Assembly (NCBI RefSeq): GCF_029227915.1
Contig: NC_079882.1
Location: forward strand, 11,160,001 to 11,224,000
Source of the DNA: Hydractinia symbiolongicarpus
Lineage: Eukaryota; Cnidaria; Hydrozoa; Anthoathecata; Hydractiniidae
DNA: 64,000 nucleotides
Direction of reading: 5' to 3'
The notes below the pieces were generated by a model. The model was not told where the DNA came from, ran no database searches, and saw nothing but the letters and a program-made list of their open reading frames with translations. Numbering within the stretch: the stretch's first letter is position 1; the number at the start of each line of letters is the position of its first letter. Below, in pieces: positions 27,672 through 39,269 of this stretch. A program made the position numbers and the translations under genes.

Positions 27672-27767
27672 TCGTTGATATGACTCAGCCTGGAACCATG
27701 ACCTTCTGTATTGTAGGAGTGCATCTATCTTCAGATCAGCCACTGATTGCAATTAAGAAAAATGTTG
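27672..27767 (+). CDS. Candidate internal exon, phase 1-1, unknown protein
   Basis: This 96-bp block lies between an acceptor (ATTGTTTCAG) and a donor (GTTG/GTAAGATC). It encodes VDMTQPGTMTFCIVGVHLSS and then DQPLIAIKKNV with no stop. Both boundaries are in phase 1. The same frame stays open for another 70 codons upstream, but that part overlaps a dispersed TTTGCG-rich repeat. I found no partner exons, so it could be a real exon of a gene with large introns, a decayed copy, or chance. Confidence 0.25.
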
Positions 27768-30700
27768 GTAAGATCTATTTGCGGTCTTGATTCAACGAGT
27801 GGATCTTCAGAAAGTCAAATTAGACGCTCGCGAAATTTTTTTTTCATTTAACCATATTTTTGTCTCCATTACTGTGATACGTAAATAACTATACACATTC
27901 GTGTTCAAATGTTTAGATATTTAAAAAGACATTTGTTTTGGACAATCACGAAAGGAGGTATTTAATCTATTATCTTTCAAATGATCCCGCCCCACTTTTC
28001 TAACCAACGTTTCTTTAGTGTTGGTCAAGTATGTTTTTTATATACTAACCGATGCAGGACTAACATCTGAATTGAAATGTCCACTTTTATTGCAGAAAAT
28101 ATTAACCCATAAAGACGTCATTTTTAGCTTTTTTATTTAACAATTGTGAATATTTTTTTGTGAATATTCATAGCAGTAGATAGTATATGGGATCTTCCTC
28201 CAGGATGTGATCCAGCAATCGCCCACAGGCTACACTACAGAATCATTAAAGCAACATATGTCTTATCCAGGCTACCCTAGCCAAACTTTCGTTAATTTGA
28301 TTTTTACTCTAAGAACGCAGGGTCGCAACGAGAATGTTGATTAGCTATTGTGACAATTAAAAACATTATTTCGTGTAATTACGTTCGTAAATGATGCAAT
28401 CACTTACATACTTACAGTGTGGGCAAATTAATCAGAATAAAATCGCTTTTAAAGTTAAAAGTTTTGTATAGCCGTGTGCAACCAACGTTAGTATAAGAAA
28501 ATCAAACAAAAAAGGAAATTCTAACTCAGACCCAGCACCTCCCATAAACAACTAAGAGTGCTAAAAGTACACCTGACCAGCGGTATGATTTTAAATTTTA
28601 TACAAATTAAACCCAAGTGCCACAGAAGTAAAACTACAGAATATGTTACACGTTTTGGGTAGGTCTATTATTCCGGAGAGAAATCGTCCCGGAACATAAT
28701 GTGTACAGGCAAATTAAAAAAACTGACTTAAAATGTCCTGATACAAGGAGTAAAAATTCGATCATTTGTTTGTCTTTTAATGTGGCCATTTTATTTACAC
28801 GATGTCGTTTCAGTATCGGAACGAAACCATTTCATTTATTTCTACTTACTTAGTTTCTTGTGGACAGACACCCGGTACGAAATTGGATCTCTATTCGCAG
28901 CGTGTGAACATGGTCGCAGTTCAGTAACAACTCTGCTACTAAAGGTCACATGATGCTGATAAACCAAATGTAGCAATTAAGGCGGCGTTTTTCATATTGC
29001 AAGATTTTCCCGATACGATATTTACATTTTTTATATCGGATCAAACAAAAAATTAAATTTTTAACTCTAATTAGTAATTTTAAATGCCATAACGATACTA
29101 TGACGTCATACGACAATATTTGGGCCGACATAAACCTTTTTTTTGCCTTGGAACAGAACAGATCGGAAAGTATATTAAATTTTAAACGAACATGATTGGT
29201 TATTTTCTTTCATTTTCCATGTTTCAAAAAAAGTTGAATTCAATTCAACTTTCATTTGGAATGGAACAAATCAGAAAATTTCCTAGTCAAGTGTTTAGAA
29301 TATGTCTTCTCGCATGTTCAAAAAAATTTATGTCCTGTTTCAATCCGTTCCGAGCCAAATTATGTCAGTAGCAATTAACCTTAACAGAGTTTTTAGAAAA
29401 GCAACAGTAACCAACAGCATTTTTAAGATGTCGTGTCACAGTTGCACGAATTCTTATCTTTGCAGTACTGCATATATCTACGTACAATCTTAAATCCATC
29501 TGATAAAAAAACTTATTTCTAGACGCCGCGTTATTTCATATCGTGATGGGGGAATATTCGTGACTTCTAAAAATATTCTAGAAAATCATGCTTTTGACGT
29601 TTTTTTCTACCTTCTGCAACAAAATAAAAGCTGTTATAAAAAAATTATAAAAATGGCTTAAATAAGTAACAAATTCCACACATAATTTGAAAGAAATCAC
29701 GAGCTGTATTCGTTGAAACACGATATCAAATTTAAAGAAAAATTTTATAACACACGCTATTTCTGTTGAATGTAACAAATCACTACAAAGCAGTATTAGG
29801 AATTTTCAAAGTTGACAAACGTCTTTTTAAGAGAAACATTTAAATACCTCTGTACCTACCTAATACGCACATGCGCTTTGCAAAGCAGCAAACACGAATA
29901 TAACGCCTTGTAGCTCGTTGTGATCGTGAGATTCATTATGAAGCTAAAGCTAAACGAATGCAGGATTTCTAAAAATCATTCTGTACGCCACATCACCTTT
30001 TCTTTGTCAGGTAAATTAAACATATTGACCGTTTAATGAGGGACAATCAATGTGTCTTTCGTCCTTCTTCAGAAAGAACTCCTTATTTTGTGTTGTTGTG
30101 TTGTCACATTTTTCTGGCAGGGGAAGAGGAACTCAGATTTCTAAAAAATTTTTTTTATAGAAGTACCTCATAAAAATTTGGAGTATTCCATAATAAAGTG
30201 ATTTACATCTATACTCAAGGACTGTTTGAGGGAGGAATACAACCATTGAGTGGAAGTCTCGCCTTTTGGGTCGAGTGTTGGACGCTGTGGGTTTCTCGAT
30301 CGACACTTCTTCATCACGTGACTTTTTTGAAAGAACAGAAAGTGGAAAACCACATTTACATTATTTTAAAGGATGCAGTTTGCGAGTATCGTATTTGCAA
30401 ACATAAAGTACACTATAAGATAATTTTTTTTAAAGTCAGAAGAATTCTAGAACACTCCGGTACTTCACAGAAATATGGTCAATATGTTCCAAAGGTTACT
30501 TACTATTAGCAAAAAGCCTGAAAATGTTTTTAAGTCGTTCTTAAAATAATAAAATATTTCGTTACCAGACCTTCTTATGTTAGTTTACGCGGCACTTTAG
30601 GATATTATTGAAAAAGTATTGGGGGATAAATTCTCTTAGCCCTCTCGCCTCTTCCATCGGCACTAAATAATGTGGAAATCTAAATTTCTTATTCCAAGTA

Positions 30701-32069
30701 TTTATACAGGACAGCTACTTTAGTGTTGGAAGCACTGTTATCAATATGGGTCTTGTGTTCTGAATGTATACATTAGATATACAGTGGCATTGTCTACACA
30801 ATTTCCCTCACATGACATGGGTTGACCTGTGGCTATTGTAAAGAAACTTGCTAAAAATGGTGATTGATTACAAAGCGAACACCATAGCCACAGGCCACAG
30901 GTCGCAAGAAACAGAAATTGTCTTGACAGTCTAAACAAGTTTTCCTTTTGGATAAGAAACCACTTTTTAAGAAAGTGACTAGTCGCCTTTAACAAATCGG
31001 AAGACTACTTAAAAATTGAGTTTTTCAAAGAAACAGACATCATGTTAGCTAATGAATAAATAAAAAATAAAAAATAACATTATTTCATCTTTTGTAGAAA
31101 TCTTGATCAAAGTCTCTTTTTATGTCAAAACCATGTTTGTGATTGAATGTCCCTCTTAACAGATTCCGTCAAAAATTAAGAAACGTGTTAAGAAACATAA
31201 AATAACGTCAGAATTAAAGAAACTTTTATTAGTTGGCCATACATTATATGATTTTCAAAAACTTTTGAAATTTTCATAAAATTCGTCAAACAAAATTTAT
31301 CCTTCCAAAACAGTGACCTGTCAAGTTGTTTTATAAACTAGACAATCAAAAACTTTTATTTTTTATAGAGAAAAAAATACAATGACTGGAAAGCTATATT
31401 TAGCAGTAATATCAAATGTGATACATGTCATCTTTTTTGTTTAAATTGTATTTGCCAACTTCCGAATACATATCGATTCATTTAAAACACGCGATATTCT
31501 GCTAATAGCAACGCAACACGACAAATATAGGCACGCGTTTGGCTGAAGATCAGATCAGATAAGGCGATATATTTTAACAAGATTTCATCAACTATACCAT
31601 TGAAATAAAACCACGAATATCTACTATGGTCTTGCAAACAATCTGTAAGCAATTAATGTCAGAAAGTATTTTCCTTCCAAACCAGTAAATATCAGAAATT
31701 CAAATAGCGCGCTAATATCAGAAATTTAATTTTTTTTTACATTAGTTCATTGAAGTGCTTCATAACATGGCCAAATTTGTAAATTTCTTTGGTGTTAAAG
31801 ATTCTATTTAGTAAATAAAAGAGACTACTTTTCACCGAAGTTAATGGAATTTTTGCTAAAGTTTCGTTCACATGTGCGTAAATTTTAACGCAAGAATGTT
31901 AGAAAATTCTTTCCTACATACATCTTTTTTTTTACCTGCACGTACAGTTTTGTTCACATGCATACAGTTTTGTTTACATATGTTACGTGAGTAACGTATA
32001 TCAATTAGTTCGAATCATTTTCCAATATGGCAACGCCGTTTAAACGTAGAGAGTTTTAACACCTTTAAA
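27768..32069. other. Intergenic DNA, no gene recognised
   Basis: AT-rich spacer. At 30220-30330 a more GC-balanced block stays open on both strands (30198-30509 plus; a 60-codon minus frame containing RDEEVSIEKPTASNTRPKRR), which suggests a fragment of an old mobile element. TGACGTCA occurs at 29101-29108. I see no supported gene. Confidence 0.4.
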
Positions 32070-32083
32070 GCGCATTGCGCTAA

Positions 32084-32299
32084 ATGTGGTCGTTTAACGT
32101 CCTGCGTTTAATAAAAATAAACAGAAAGTTAAAATATCTTGCGAATACTAATATTAGCACCGGTTTAGCAATGGTGTCTTATCTGTGCAGACCGATTTGG
32201 CGATATCATTTGCCAACTAAACTAATATTTATAACGGGTTCAGTCATGCTGTTGCTGTATATGCCTAGTATCATACAACAACTGGTAGCCTTGTGGTAG
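32084..32299 (+). CDS. Weak candidate small protein, 71 codons
   Basis: An ATG open frame beginning MWSFNVLRLI and containing RKLKYLANTNISTGLAMV, then a hydrophobic stretch (LIFITGSVMLLLYM). The RKLKYL.TN.STG pattern faintly recalls the N-terminus of Mpv17/PXMP2-type membrane proteins, but no downstream exon was found, so I do not assign it. A GCGCATTGCGC palindrome (32070-32080) lies immediately before the ATG and may be a promoter element. The end of the frame runs into a tRNA-like repeat. It may well be chance. Confidence 0.2.
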   Translation: MWSFNVLRLIKINRKLKYLANTNISTGLAMVSYLCRPIWRYHLPTKLIFITGSVMLLLYMPSIIQQLVALW

Positions 32300-32350
32300 A
32301 CTGTTTGCTTCCAGTGACAAGGGGTTGCGTTTAATTGCAGAATCCACCAT
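32283..32350 (+). repeat. Possible tRNA-derived SINE head
   Basis: The sequence GGTAGCCTTGTGGTAGACTG, then a CTTCCAGTGACAAGG loop region, then GGGTTGCGTTTAATTGCAG has the order and spacing of a tRNA A box, anticodon arm and degenerate B box. It does not fold as an intact tRNA. Only one copy was noticed in this window, so calling it a SINE is an inference. Confidence 0.3.
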
Positions 32351-33157
32351 TTCTGCTAATCGTTCAATATGTGAATAGGATTATTATCTTGGAGATGTCT
32401 AGTTGACCGATTGCTGTGTTGCATGCCTTCAGTTGCTCAGGATCCTCGTTGATGGCAATGCCAACAGAATCTGAAGAAGCTATCCTGGGTATATAATTTC
32501 GATAAAATTTACAAGCAATACAGAAGTTCTATTTAATCTTCTTCTTCGTCTAAAGACACACACACACGCATACCTCGTATTCCTTTTGTTTGACTAGAAA
32601 AAGTTTTTATTACTGTCTTATACTGCTTACACCTTAGTGTACGAAAGATCTGCTTTGTTGTGAATAGACTGGAGAGTTGTTGGTATCGTGAACGTTATGA
32701 AGGAAACAAAAGAAACTGGTTGTACATCAAAAAGCCCATCCCTCATTGCAGTAGCACGTTTTTAAAACAAAAAAAGACTTACGATCAGCAAATTTTAATT
32801 CCTTTTCTGACTCAATTGAGCTGATTCTCGGTAATCAAAAAAGGACAAATGTTATTACTATGAAACCTGGCATGGTAAATAATCAAAAGTTATTTGATCT
32901 AAAAACAAAACAAACATAATTCCTTGATTAAAATAATTTTTGGACTGATTATGTTGAAAATAAAATTGCAGTGCTTTTTAGAATTACAAAACTACTTTAT
33001 TGGATAAGTTTGCAAAAGTTGCAATGAAGTTTTTTTTTATCAAAGTTGATCAAAATTACTCCCATTCTTCGTGATGACAACCCGTTTTTTTTGCCACCAT
33101 TCAACCTTCCAACTGCTAATTCGGCAAGGGTGAAACACTTACCCAGCTCTTTTTTAG

Positions 33158-33977
33158 TTATCGCGGAGCATGGGTTAATTTTGCGTAGTGGGTTTTTTTG
33201 CCAACGGGCGGTGTGGCTTGCGGAATTGCGACTTGCGGCCGTGCTTCAGCATACGTGGTCTTCATGTCCATGTCATATTCTGTGGGCAAGAAAAGTAGCG
33301 GATAAAAATTATTTTCCAGCATCTGAACATAATTGTTTGGTTGCTGGGTAATTGTTGCTGCAAAGTGCAATGGATCCTGGTAAATTTGATTTTCAGCGTC
33401 GTACAAATTTCTTTCTTTCATGATGTAACTCTCAAACACAGCAGCTCTTGCGCTTAGAGCGTCTATTTTGTGTCCAACTGCTGACACAGGCCCACTATCA
33501 AATCAGTGTTTCTTTTTCGTGGATTACCTGTGCCAGATTGTTGGACTCAAAATCGATTTCATGGTCGGCAATGTTAGAATTTGGAATGTTTTGACCACAA
33601 TCAGCAATGAATGGCTGGTAAAGTTTTAGAAGGTGAATGATCAGGCGATGTTTTGGATAGTAAGTGGTCAGGCAAGGTTTTGGATGGTAAATGGTCAGGC
33701 GAGGTTTTGGATGGTAAATGGTCAGGCGAGGTTTTAGATAGTGAAGGCCTGGCAAAGGTTTTATAAGGTGAAAGGCTTTTGACTGCTTTGGATGCAAATA
33801 CCAAGCCCAAGGGTTTCAGTTGATCGCTTGGTAGGTGGCTCTCATCAACAATCCCTTTGCTAGAATCTGCTACACCATCTTCCACATCGTTACCTGTGGG
33901 CTCTTTTTTACTAGCTTCCTCTTCACTGGCTTCCTCCATGTATTCGTACATGACGGAGTAACCGCATCGTGTGGTAA
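33158..33977 (-). pseudogene. Unrecognised coding region with 9-residue repeats, frame broken
   Basis: From 33977 down, an acceptor (TTTTTTGCGAAG) opens VTTRCGYSVMYEYMEEASEE, followed by an acidic stretch and about four copies of a 9-residue repeat (SKTSPDHLP). The frame then stops at 33601, but the next frame continues FIADCGQNIPNSNIADHEID, and a third piece (33158-33487) reads VGHKIDALSARAAVFESYIM to a stop. A GTAATC donor and a CAG acceptor bracket about 47 bp between the last two pieces, but the phases do not agree. I do not recognise the protein. It is either a decayed gene or mobile element, or an active gene with assembly errors. Confidence 0.45.
33626..33760 (-). repeat. 27-bp in-frame tandem repeat (about 4 copies)
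   Basis: About four imperfect copies of a 27-bp unit (plus-strand core GGTCAGGCGAGGTTTTGGAT). Because 27 is a multiple of three, each copy adds nine residues (S-K-T-S/L-P-D-H-L-P) to the encoded protein. Copies differ by scattered substitutions rather than indels, so the frame has been kept across the array even though it breaks just after it. Confidence 0.8.
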
Positions 33978-34333
33978 CCTTCGCAAAAAGAAAGTTTTGG
34001 AAAGTTTAAAAACTGGATAAGTCTAAATGGCTTTGGGAGATATTCTTTACCGGGTAAACCTTTTGCTTATTAAGTATGTGTTTTTAGTCTGAAATTGTTC
34101 TTATTTTTATTCTTATTTTCAACAAATATCAGCCTGACTGTTCTAATAAAAACTAAATAATTGTTTCTTAGTAATTCTAGAGTTGCAATATATCTATAAA
34201 AAAAGCACGTGTTGATAAAAATTATGCATCATTCACGCGATACAATGTAACGTCCTCAACATAGAAAACAAAAAGCAGTCTGCATACACTTTTCTTTTGT
34301 GACTATGATATGACAAAAATAGAATCTATTTAC

Positions 34334-34475
34334 CTTTGCGTTAAATTCATCGTCAACATCAACAATGAACTTTGTCTTTCGAACCGTGTTAAAAATAATA
34401 TGACCCATGTTGTGAATATTTAGGGTGCTTGTGTAACGGGAAGTTTTTTTAATTGATGGCATTCCTTGATACCAA
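34334..34475 (-). CDS. Candidate exon upstream of the 9-residue-repeat gene
   Basis: The open frame reads GRWYQGMPSIKKTSRYTSTL and ends FIVDVDDEFNAK at a GTAAAT donor (exon end 34334, phase 0). This joins in phase to the exon beginning at 33977 (VTTRCGYS), so the two probably belong together. A TAA lies just upstream of this frame, so the true start is either the ATG at 34460-34462 or an unrecognised splice. Protein family unknown. Confidence 0.4.
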
Positions 34476-34489
34476 CGACCGTTTTAGAA

Positions 34490-34580
34490 TTGGCAGCCTC
34501 ATATTGTTTTTGTCAAGCCAACAGTCGTACGTTTTTGCATAGCCTGTCCAAGTAACTTTCAACCTCTCCCACTATTCTCT
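34490..34580 (-). mobile_element. Chromodomain-like fragment, probable retroelement integrase end
   Basis: The minus frame reads WERLKVTWTGYAKTYDCWLD and then KNNMRLPILK. The V-x-W-x-G-Y...Y-x-x-W pattern is the chromodomain-type tail found at the C-terminus of many integrases of LTR and related elements. A TAG precedes it, so only about 30 codons remain. It lies directly upstream of the exon at 34334-34475 in another frame, so that gene may be derived from the same element. Confidence 0.4.
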
Positions 34581-34639
34581 AGGACTATAGCATTAAGTCA
34601 ATGCCTAGTTTCGGGATCTGGTGTGCGCAAATGCGTCTA

Positions 34640-34820
34640 ACTTCTCATCAAACTCCATCAAATTAGCAAGTTTGATGAAAATTTTGATGCATTTAAGTTG
34701 AACCATCAAACACGATTTTTTTTTCTCGAAAAAATGAGAGAAGAAGAAAAAAATTTAGTTTGATAAAGTTTGATCGCGATCAAACTTTTCATCAAACAAA
34801 ATAAGTTCATCAAACAGTCA
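34640..34820. repeat. Repeat built from CATCAAAC / GTTTGATG motifs with a 24-bp palindrome
   Basis: The motif GTTTGATG or its complement CATCAAAC occurs at least six times in about 180 bp, in both orientations. At 34765-34788 it forms a perfect 24-bp palindrome (AAAGTTTGATCG and its complement). The layout resembles a small foldback or MITE-type element. No coding potential is seen. Confidence 0.6.
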
Positions 34821-37000
34821 TTTTTAATAACCGCGATGAGTGCAAAAAACATCAACAGTGGAGGGTCTTTCGAACGTTCCACCAAGTCTCTCCTTAGGCG
34901 AAATTAAATCCGAAATTTTGGTTAATATTAACTCAAAATCAACCATATCCATTCGGAACATTTCTCGGAATCCAAATCGATTTTTGATTTTCATTTCCTT
35001 TATAATGTTATTAAAGTATCCCTTTTTATTTCTTTGTTTTATCCAGAGCTGCGTGTTTTTCCTCGATGTGGCTTTTCAACATCAGAATCCACAAGCTCAC
35101 TCAATACCACCAGAAGATTCGCCATATGATCAGCCGCCATTTTGAAATTTTGGAAATGAATAGGCCTTTAATAATTTCGAATATTTTGATAAACGTGTTC
35201 GACGAGTTGACGCAGATGGAAAATTTGATTTATCAAAAGCTAAAAACCTTGATTTACACTGTTCGCCCCTTTTTATCGAAATATTCCTGCAATATTGTCC
35301 CCAGATCTTTTTTTGCTTTATATTTTACATGAGAAATTGACTGCTTTGTTGTTGATTCAGTTTTATAATGTGTTCATGAATACGTGCCGATCTGGATACT
35401 ATTTTAAAGGACTTTCACAATTTTCGGCTAAAATCAATCGCAAGAGTTACTCCCCGATAAAAAATTAAAAAGTTTTTTCTCTTGTTTGTAAGAGAGTTGA
35501 CATCCTGGACTGTTCTTATTGTAAGGGAAAATTCTTAGTCAGGTGATTCTTAGTTTTAAAATTAATGATTTGAGCCTTACGCTGTTCTTATTTTGTTCTT
35601 CTTCTTCGTCAAAATCGGAAGCTCGTGTTCTTAAACAAACACGTGTGAAAACAAAAACAGTGAAATCAACATATACTCGGGCTACTTAAGGCCAGTCTTT
35701 TTTTATATCGGAGCCATTTTCAATATCTCAAGTTATGAAGAATCTGGCATAATTTCTTGGGCACCATATCATTGTATGAATAGTAGAACGCAGATTTCAA
35801 CTTTTCTGATAAATTTCGATGAAGTCATACGCCAAAAACGATTTTTTTCAAGCGGTTCTCCGCATCATCAAAGGGTCTTTAATTTCGCGGAAAGTAGCAG
35901 TAAAACAACTCTTGGCATGAAATGTTTTTAGAATACTCTGTAGTACCAAATTAAAAATATTTACCTCCTGCGAAGACATGACGTAGTCAATTTCAAAAAA
36001 TAGCTTTAGATTTACTAGAATGCGCGTTTTCGACATTTTCGCGATTTATATAAACTTGGTGCCGGGTTAGCCTGTAAATAGACCACGTAAGACGCGCTTT
36101 TACACCCTTTCTCGCAAAAACCCATCCACAAAAAAAAATTAAAATCTTCTTTTCACGTTGTCTCTATTGTGTAGAGCTTAAACTGCTGATCAAGAAAATG
36201 TATATGATCGTGTGGTTTTATGATGAGCGGTAATAAAATATAAGGGTTTAAAATTTTCCTGACGTCAGCAATGCCCGACAAAACCCAAAATGTTTTTTTG
36301 CAAATTTGTATACCTGTTGCCTTTATCGTATAGATCTTGAAAAGCTGATCAAGAAAATGTATAGGATCATGTACTTTTGACAAACGGTTGCGGAGATATT
36401 AGGGTTTAGAGGTTTTTTGATGATGGCATCAACCCGTCCATTCCGAAACGGATTTGGTTTGGGAAACTTACCCAAATTGGTCCCAGATAGTCCCTAGTTA
36501 CCCACGGAGGAGACATTTAATTTAAGGCTAAATTAAATTTAAAAGTGCAATGCAATGGCTTCACTAAGCTTAATATACTTTCCTTTGACGTCAATATTGC
36601 TTTAACGTCAAAGTTTGGTAATTTATAGAACACATTTATAGGCGATGTTTTATAGACTTTATTAAAGAAATTCAATCCACTTTGCAAAAGTCACAGAATT
36701 AAGCTCCGTATTATTATATAGACAAGCCAATAAGGCCCGTGGAAATATCCACTTAGGCAGAATAATAATAGAAAAAAATAGGTTGTTTTAGGTTTTTTGC
36801 AGTGCATGAGCAAAAAAAAGTTCGCGAAATACGTTTATCCGTTACCTGTAATTTGCAGAGCTTGGAACGCGATGAGAAAAATGTATCATGTGTTATTGAC
36901 CAACAGTTAAGTAGATATAAAGGATTAAAAATTTTGAAGACGTCACCAAAGACCTATCAAAAATAACATTACAGTTCAACAAACCAAAGTTTTCTGTTTT
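34821..37000. other. Intergenic DNA with a diverged repeated module
   Basis: No gene is recognised. A module with the core CTGATCAAGAAAATGTATA followed by GGGTTTA and GACGTCA-like sequence appears at about 36170-36265 and 36330-36410, with a weaker third copy at about 36855-36955. At 36733-36752 a GCCCGTGGAAATATCCAC hairpin belongs to the family seen at 41.2-41.4 kb. The Met-containing frames here are chance or come from the repeat. Confidence 0.45.
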
Positions 37001-38510
37001 TAGTCAGTCAACAGCTTTATGTAGCATTTTGAATTTTAGGACAATACATTAGTTACGCGAACAAAACGTAAACAAATATGGCTACATACGCGATAAAATA
37101 TGATTCTTCCGAAGTGGCAAGGATGAGCAATGGTCACAATCTGTGGTAGTACAACGTACAAACTCAACTTGATACGCTTTTCTCATACAATGCTTTACGA
37201 AAAAGTGGTATTTCTGTTGCAGCTCTGTAAATTCAGCAGATGATTTTATCGATTTTCAGGATGCAACACAAAATCTTTTGATAGTATCGTGCGCGCACTT
37301 AACATCCTGCAGCAAAGGATTTGTTGATAGGAAGGTTTCTACTTTTATTGGAAAACCAACATATATTTTATTGTTCCAAAACTTTGAGCAAACCGTTGCA
37401 GCATTGTCGAGAACGTTTAACTATTTCTCAGAATCATTTGAATTAGGTTTTTCTCCATCCACCTTAACGGGAAGCGTTACTCCTACCAGTCGCTGGGTGA
37501 GGAAAGACCAACATCTTTCAATAGGGTTAAAACGGGAGTGCCCGGTAACATTGAACGATCAAACAATCTACACGTAAATTCAACCACAAATAACCCAACG
37601 ACATCAAATTAACTACTGCCTTTGTTGGCCAGTCTAATGGGGACTATATCTGCAATTGCAACGACGCTATAAACATTTTTAATTTTTTTTTCTTGTTGCA
37701 AAAGATGAAGAAGATAGTTTACATGCATGTTGTTGGTGGCTTCTACTAAACGTGAAGGATATAAATGTATGACAAGCAGACCGTTGTGGAACCATTTATT
37801 TTTGCTTCTACCAACTTTTTCCTTAGTTAATTCTGGTTTTAGGACCAAAAACTGCTTCCTTCAGACAAAGATCTTTTTCTCTTTATTTTTAAAGGCTGCC
37901 AGGTTTGAGATAATGAGTGTGATCTTGTTATTCTCCCTTTTAGTTGTTGATAACCTGCTGGGTTTAATTTACTATTCGGATAGGGGAAGTCGTGGTCATT
38001 GTAAATAGGAGCCTCATTTTCGATGTGATAACGTCGGATTTGCGCCCGTCTACTTGTGGCGGGAATACCAACATCCACCTTGTTTTTGTTGTCAACTGAC
38101 AAGGAGATTGTGTTTTCATTGCATAACTGCGCTGGCTCATTAACCAAGTTAACTTGGGAGCAAGTAAAATAAAAATCTTCATGAATCTTTTTTTCTCCCG
38201 TGTTGCGCTTGGGTGGAACACGTTCATCAACCAACGATTTGTGACGCTTGCTTGAAGTGGTTTTTTTCTCCTCGGTTTCATGAGGTAATGCACTGCGCTC
38301 TTACTCACATTTAACCCGAGCGTACTTTTTATGTGAGAGACTATATCTTTTAAGCTTACACTATTTGTGTACATAACACTGTCTCCGTAATTAAATGTGC
38401 CTTGGCCGAGTTTTGACTTATGTAGGATGTGATGCATGGAACCAAGCCCGGATGTTGCTCGTGTAGCGCTGGTTTGCCTCGTTTTTTTAAAGCTGAAATA
38501 AGAAAAAGAC
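37000..38510 (-). pseudogene. Broken transposase-like gene of a repeated cnidarian family
   Basis: Pieces in order from 38510 down: a basic start (FKKTRQTSATRATSG), SLKDIVSHIKSTLGLNVSKS (a DNA-binding-like helix region), RVPPKRNTGEKKIHEDFYFT, SVDNKNKVDVGIPATSRRAQ, the stretch YNDHDFPYPNSKLNPAGYQ, KRKRSLSEGSS, and last HSRFNPIERCWSFLTQRLVG near 37500-37545. The D-N-K-x-K-V-x-V-G and H-S-x-F-N-P-I-E-R motifs are the ones I associate with a multi-copy, transposase-like family in cnidarians; the last resembles the catalytic end of DDE enzymes. A frameshift lies near 38235-38280, and stops follow the KRKRS block and interrupt the frame near 37430. It is a dead copy. No terminal inverted repeats were recognised. 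Confidence 0.75.
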
Positions 38511-39269
38511 TATTCTATATTATATTTAAGTCACAGCACAAAATATAAAAAATTCAATTCCACCATAATCAATTGTATAAGTATAATTAAACATTAGGTT
38601 AATGTAACAGTGCAAGTTGACAAAAATAATAAAGCAAAAATAGTTTTTTTTTCTTGTAATTTTTAGAAGCAATATCGCAACAAACTTCAGTCGTTATTAT
38701 TTACTTTTTATGCTCATACGGGCATGTGTGAAGAGAAAAGTTAAAATAGAATGAGGTTTTTCAAATATTCGTGTGTTGTTGGTAAAAACAAAACAAATCT
38801 TTTAAAGAAGTTGCATCATCGAGCTTTAAAATTACGAATGAAGAAAATATATAATTTTGTAATTATAGTAGTTTTTTTTTTCATGACTACGGAAAAATCA
38901 AAAGATAAATTTTTATTTTCAAGATCGTTGCTGAAAATTTTACGACGAGATAAAAATAAATCTGTATGTATGTATATATTTCGTCAGAATAATTTCTTTT
39001 TTGTACGTGTTTGTTCGCGTTTACAATCAAATAATGACTGTAGAAAGTAGAAGACAAATTTTGTCTTATCATCAAGCCCCATCTAGTTGAGATAGGTTAC
39101 AGAGAGGAGGTTAAAATTAACGTAAAGAAAAAATATTTACAATACCTCTAGAGTTGTAAAAAATTACAAAAATGTGATACTAAAAATATCGCGAATAATC
39201 TAAATCATTAAATAACAAGAAATGTTTTGTGGTTTTCTTAAAATGCGTCAGCAAGCAAATAGTTTTTTT

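Noticed and set aside
32084-32299. Reading the 71-codon frame as an Mpv17-family gene
   Set aside because: The similarity is limited to about a dozen residues and no second exon with the family motifs was found.
38751-39050. 99-codon plus frame MRFFKYSCVV...
   Set aside because: Low-complexity Lys/Phe composition with no domain; it sits between two dead mobile elements.
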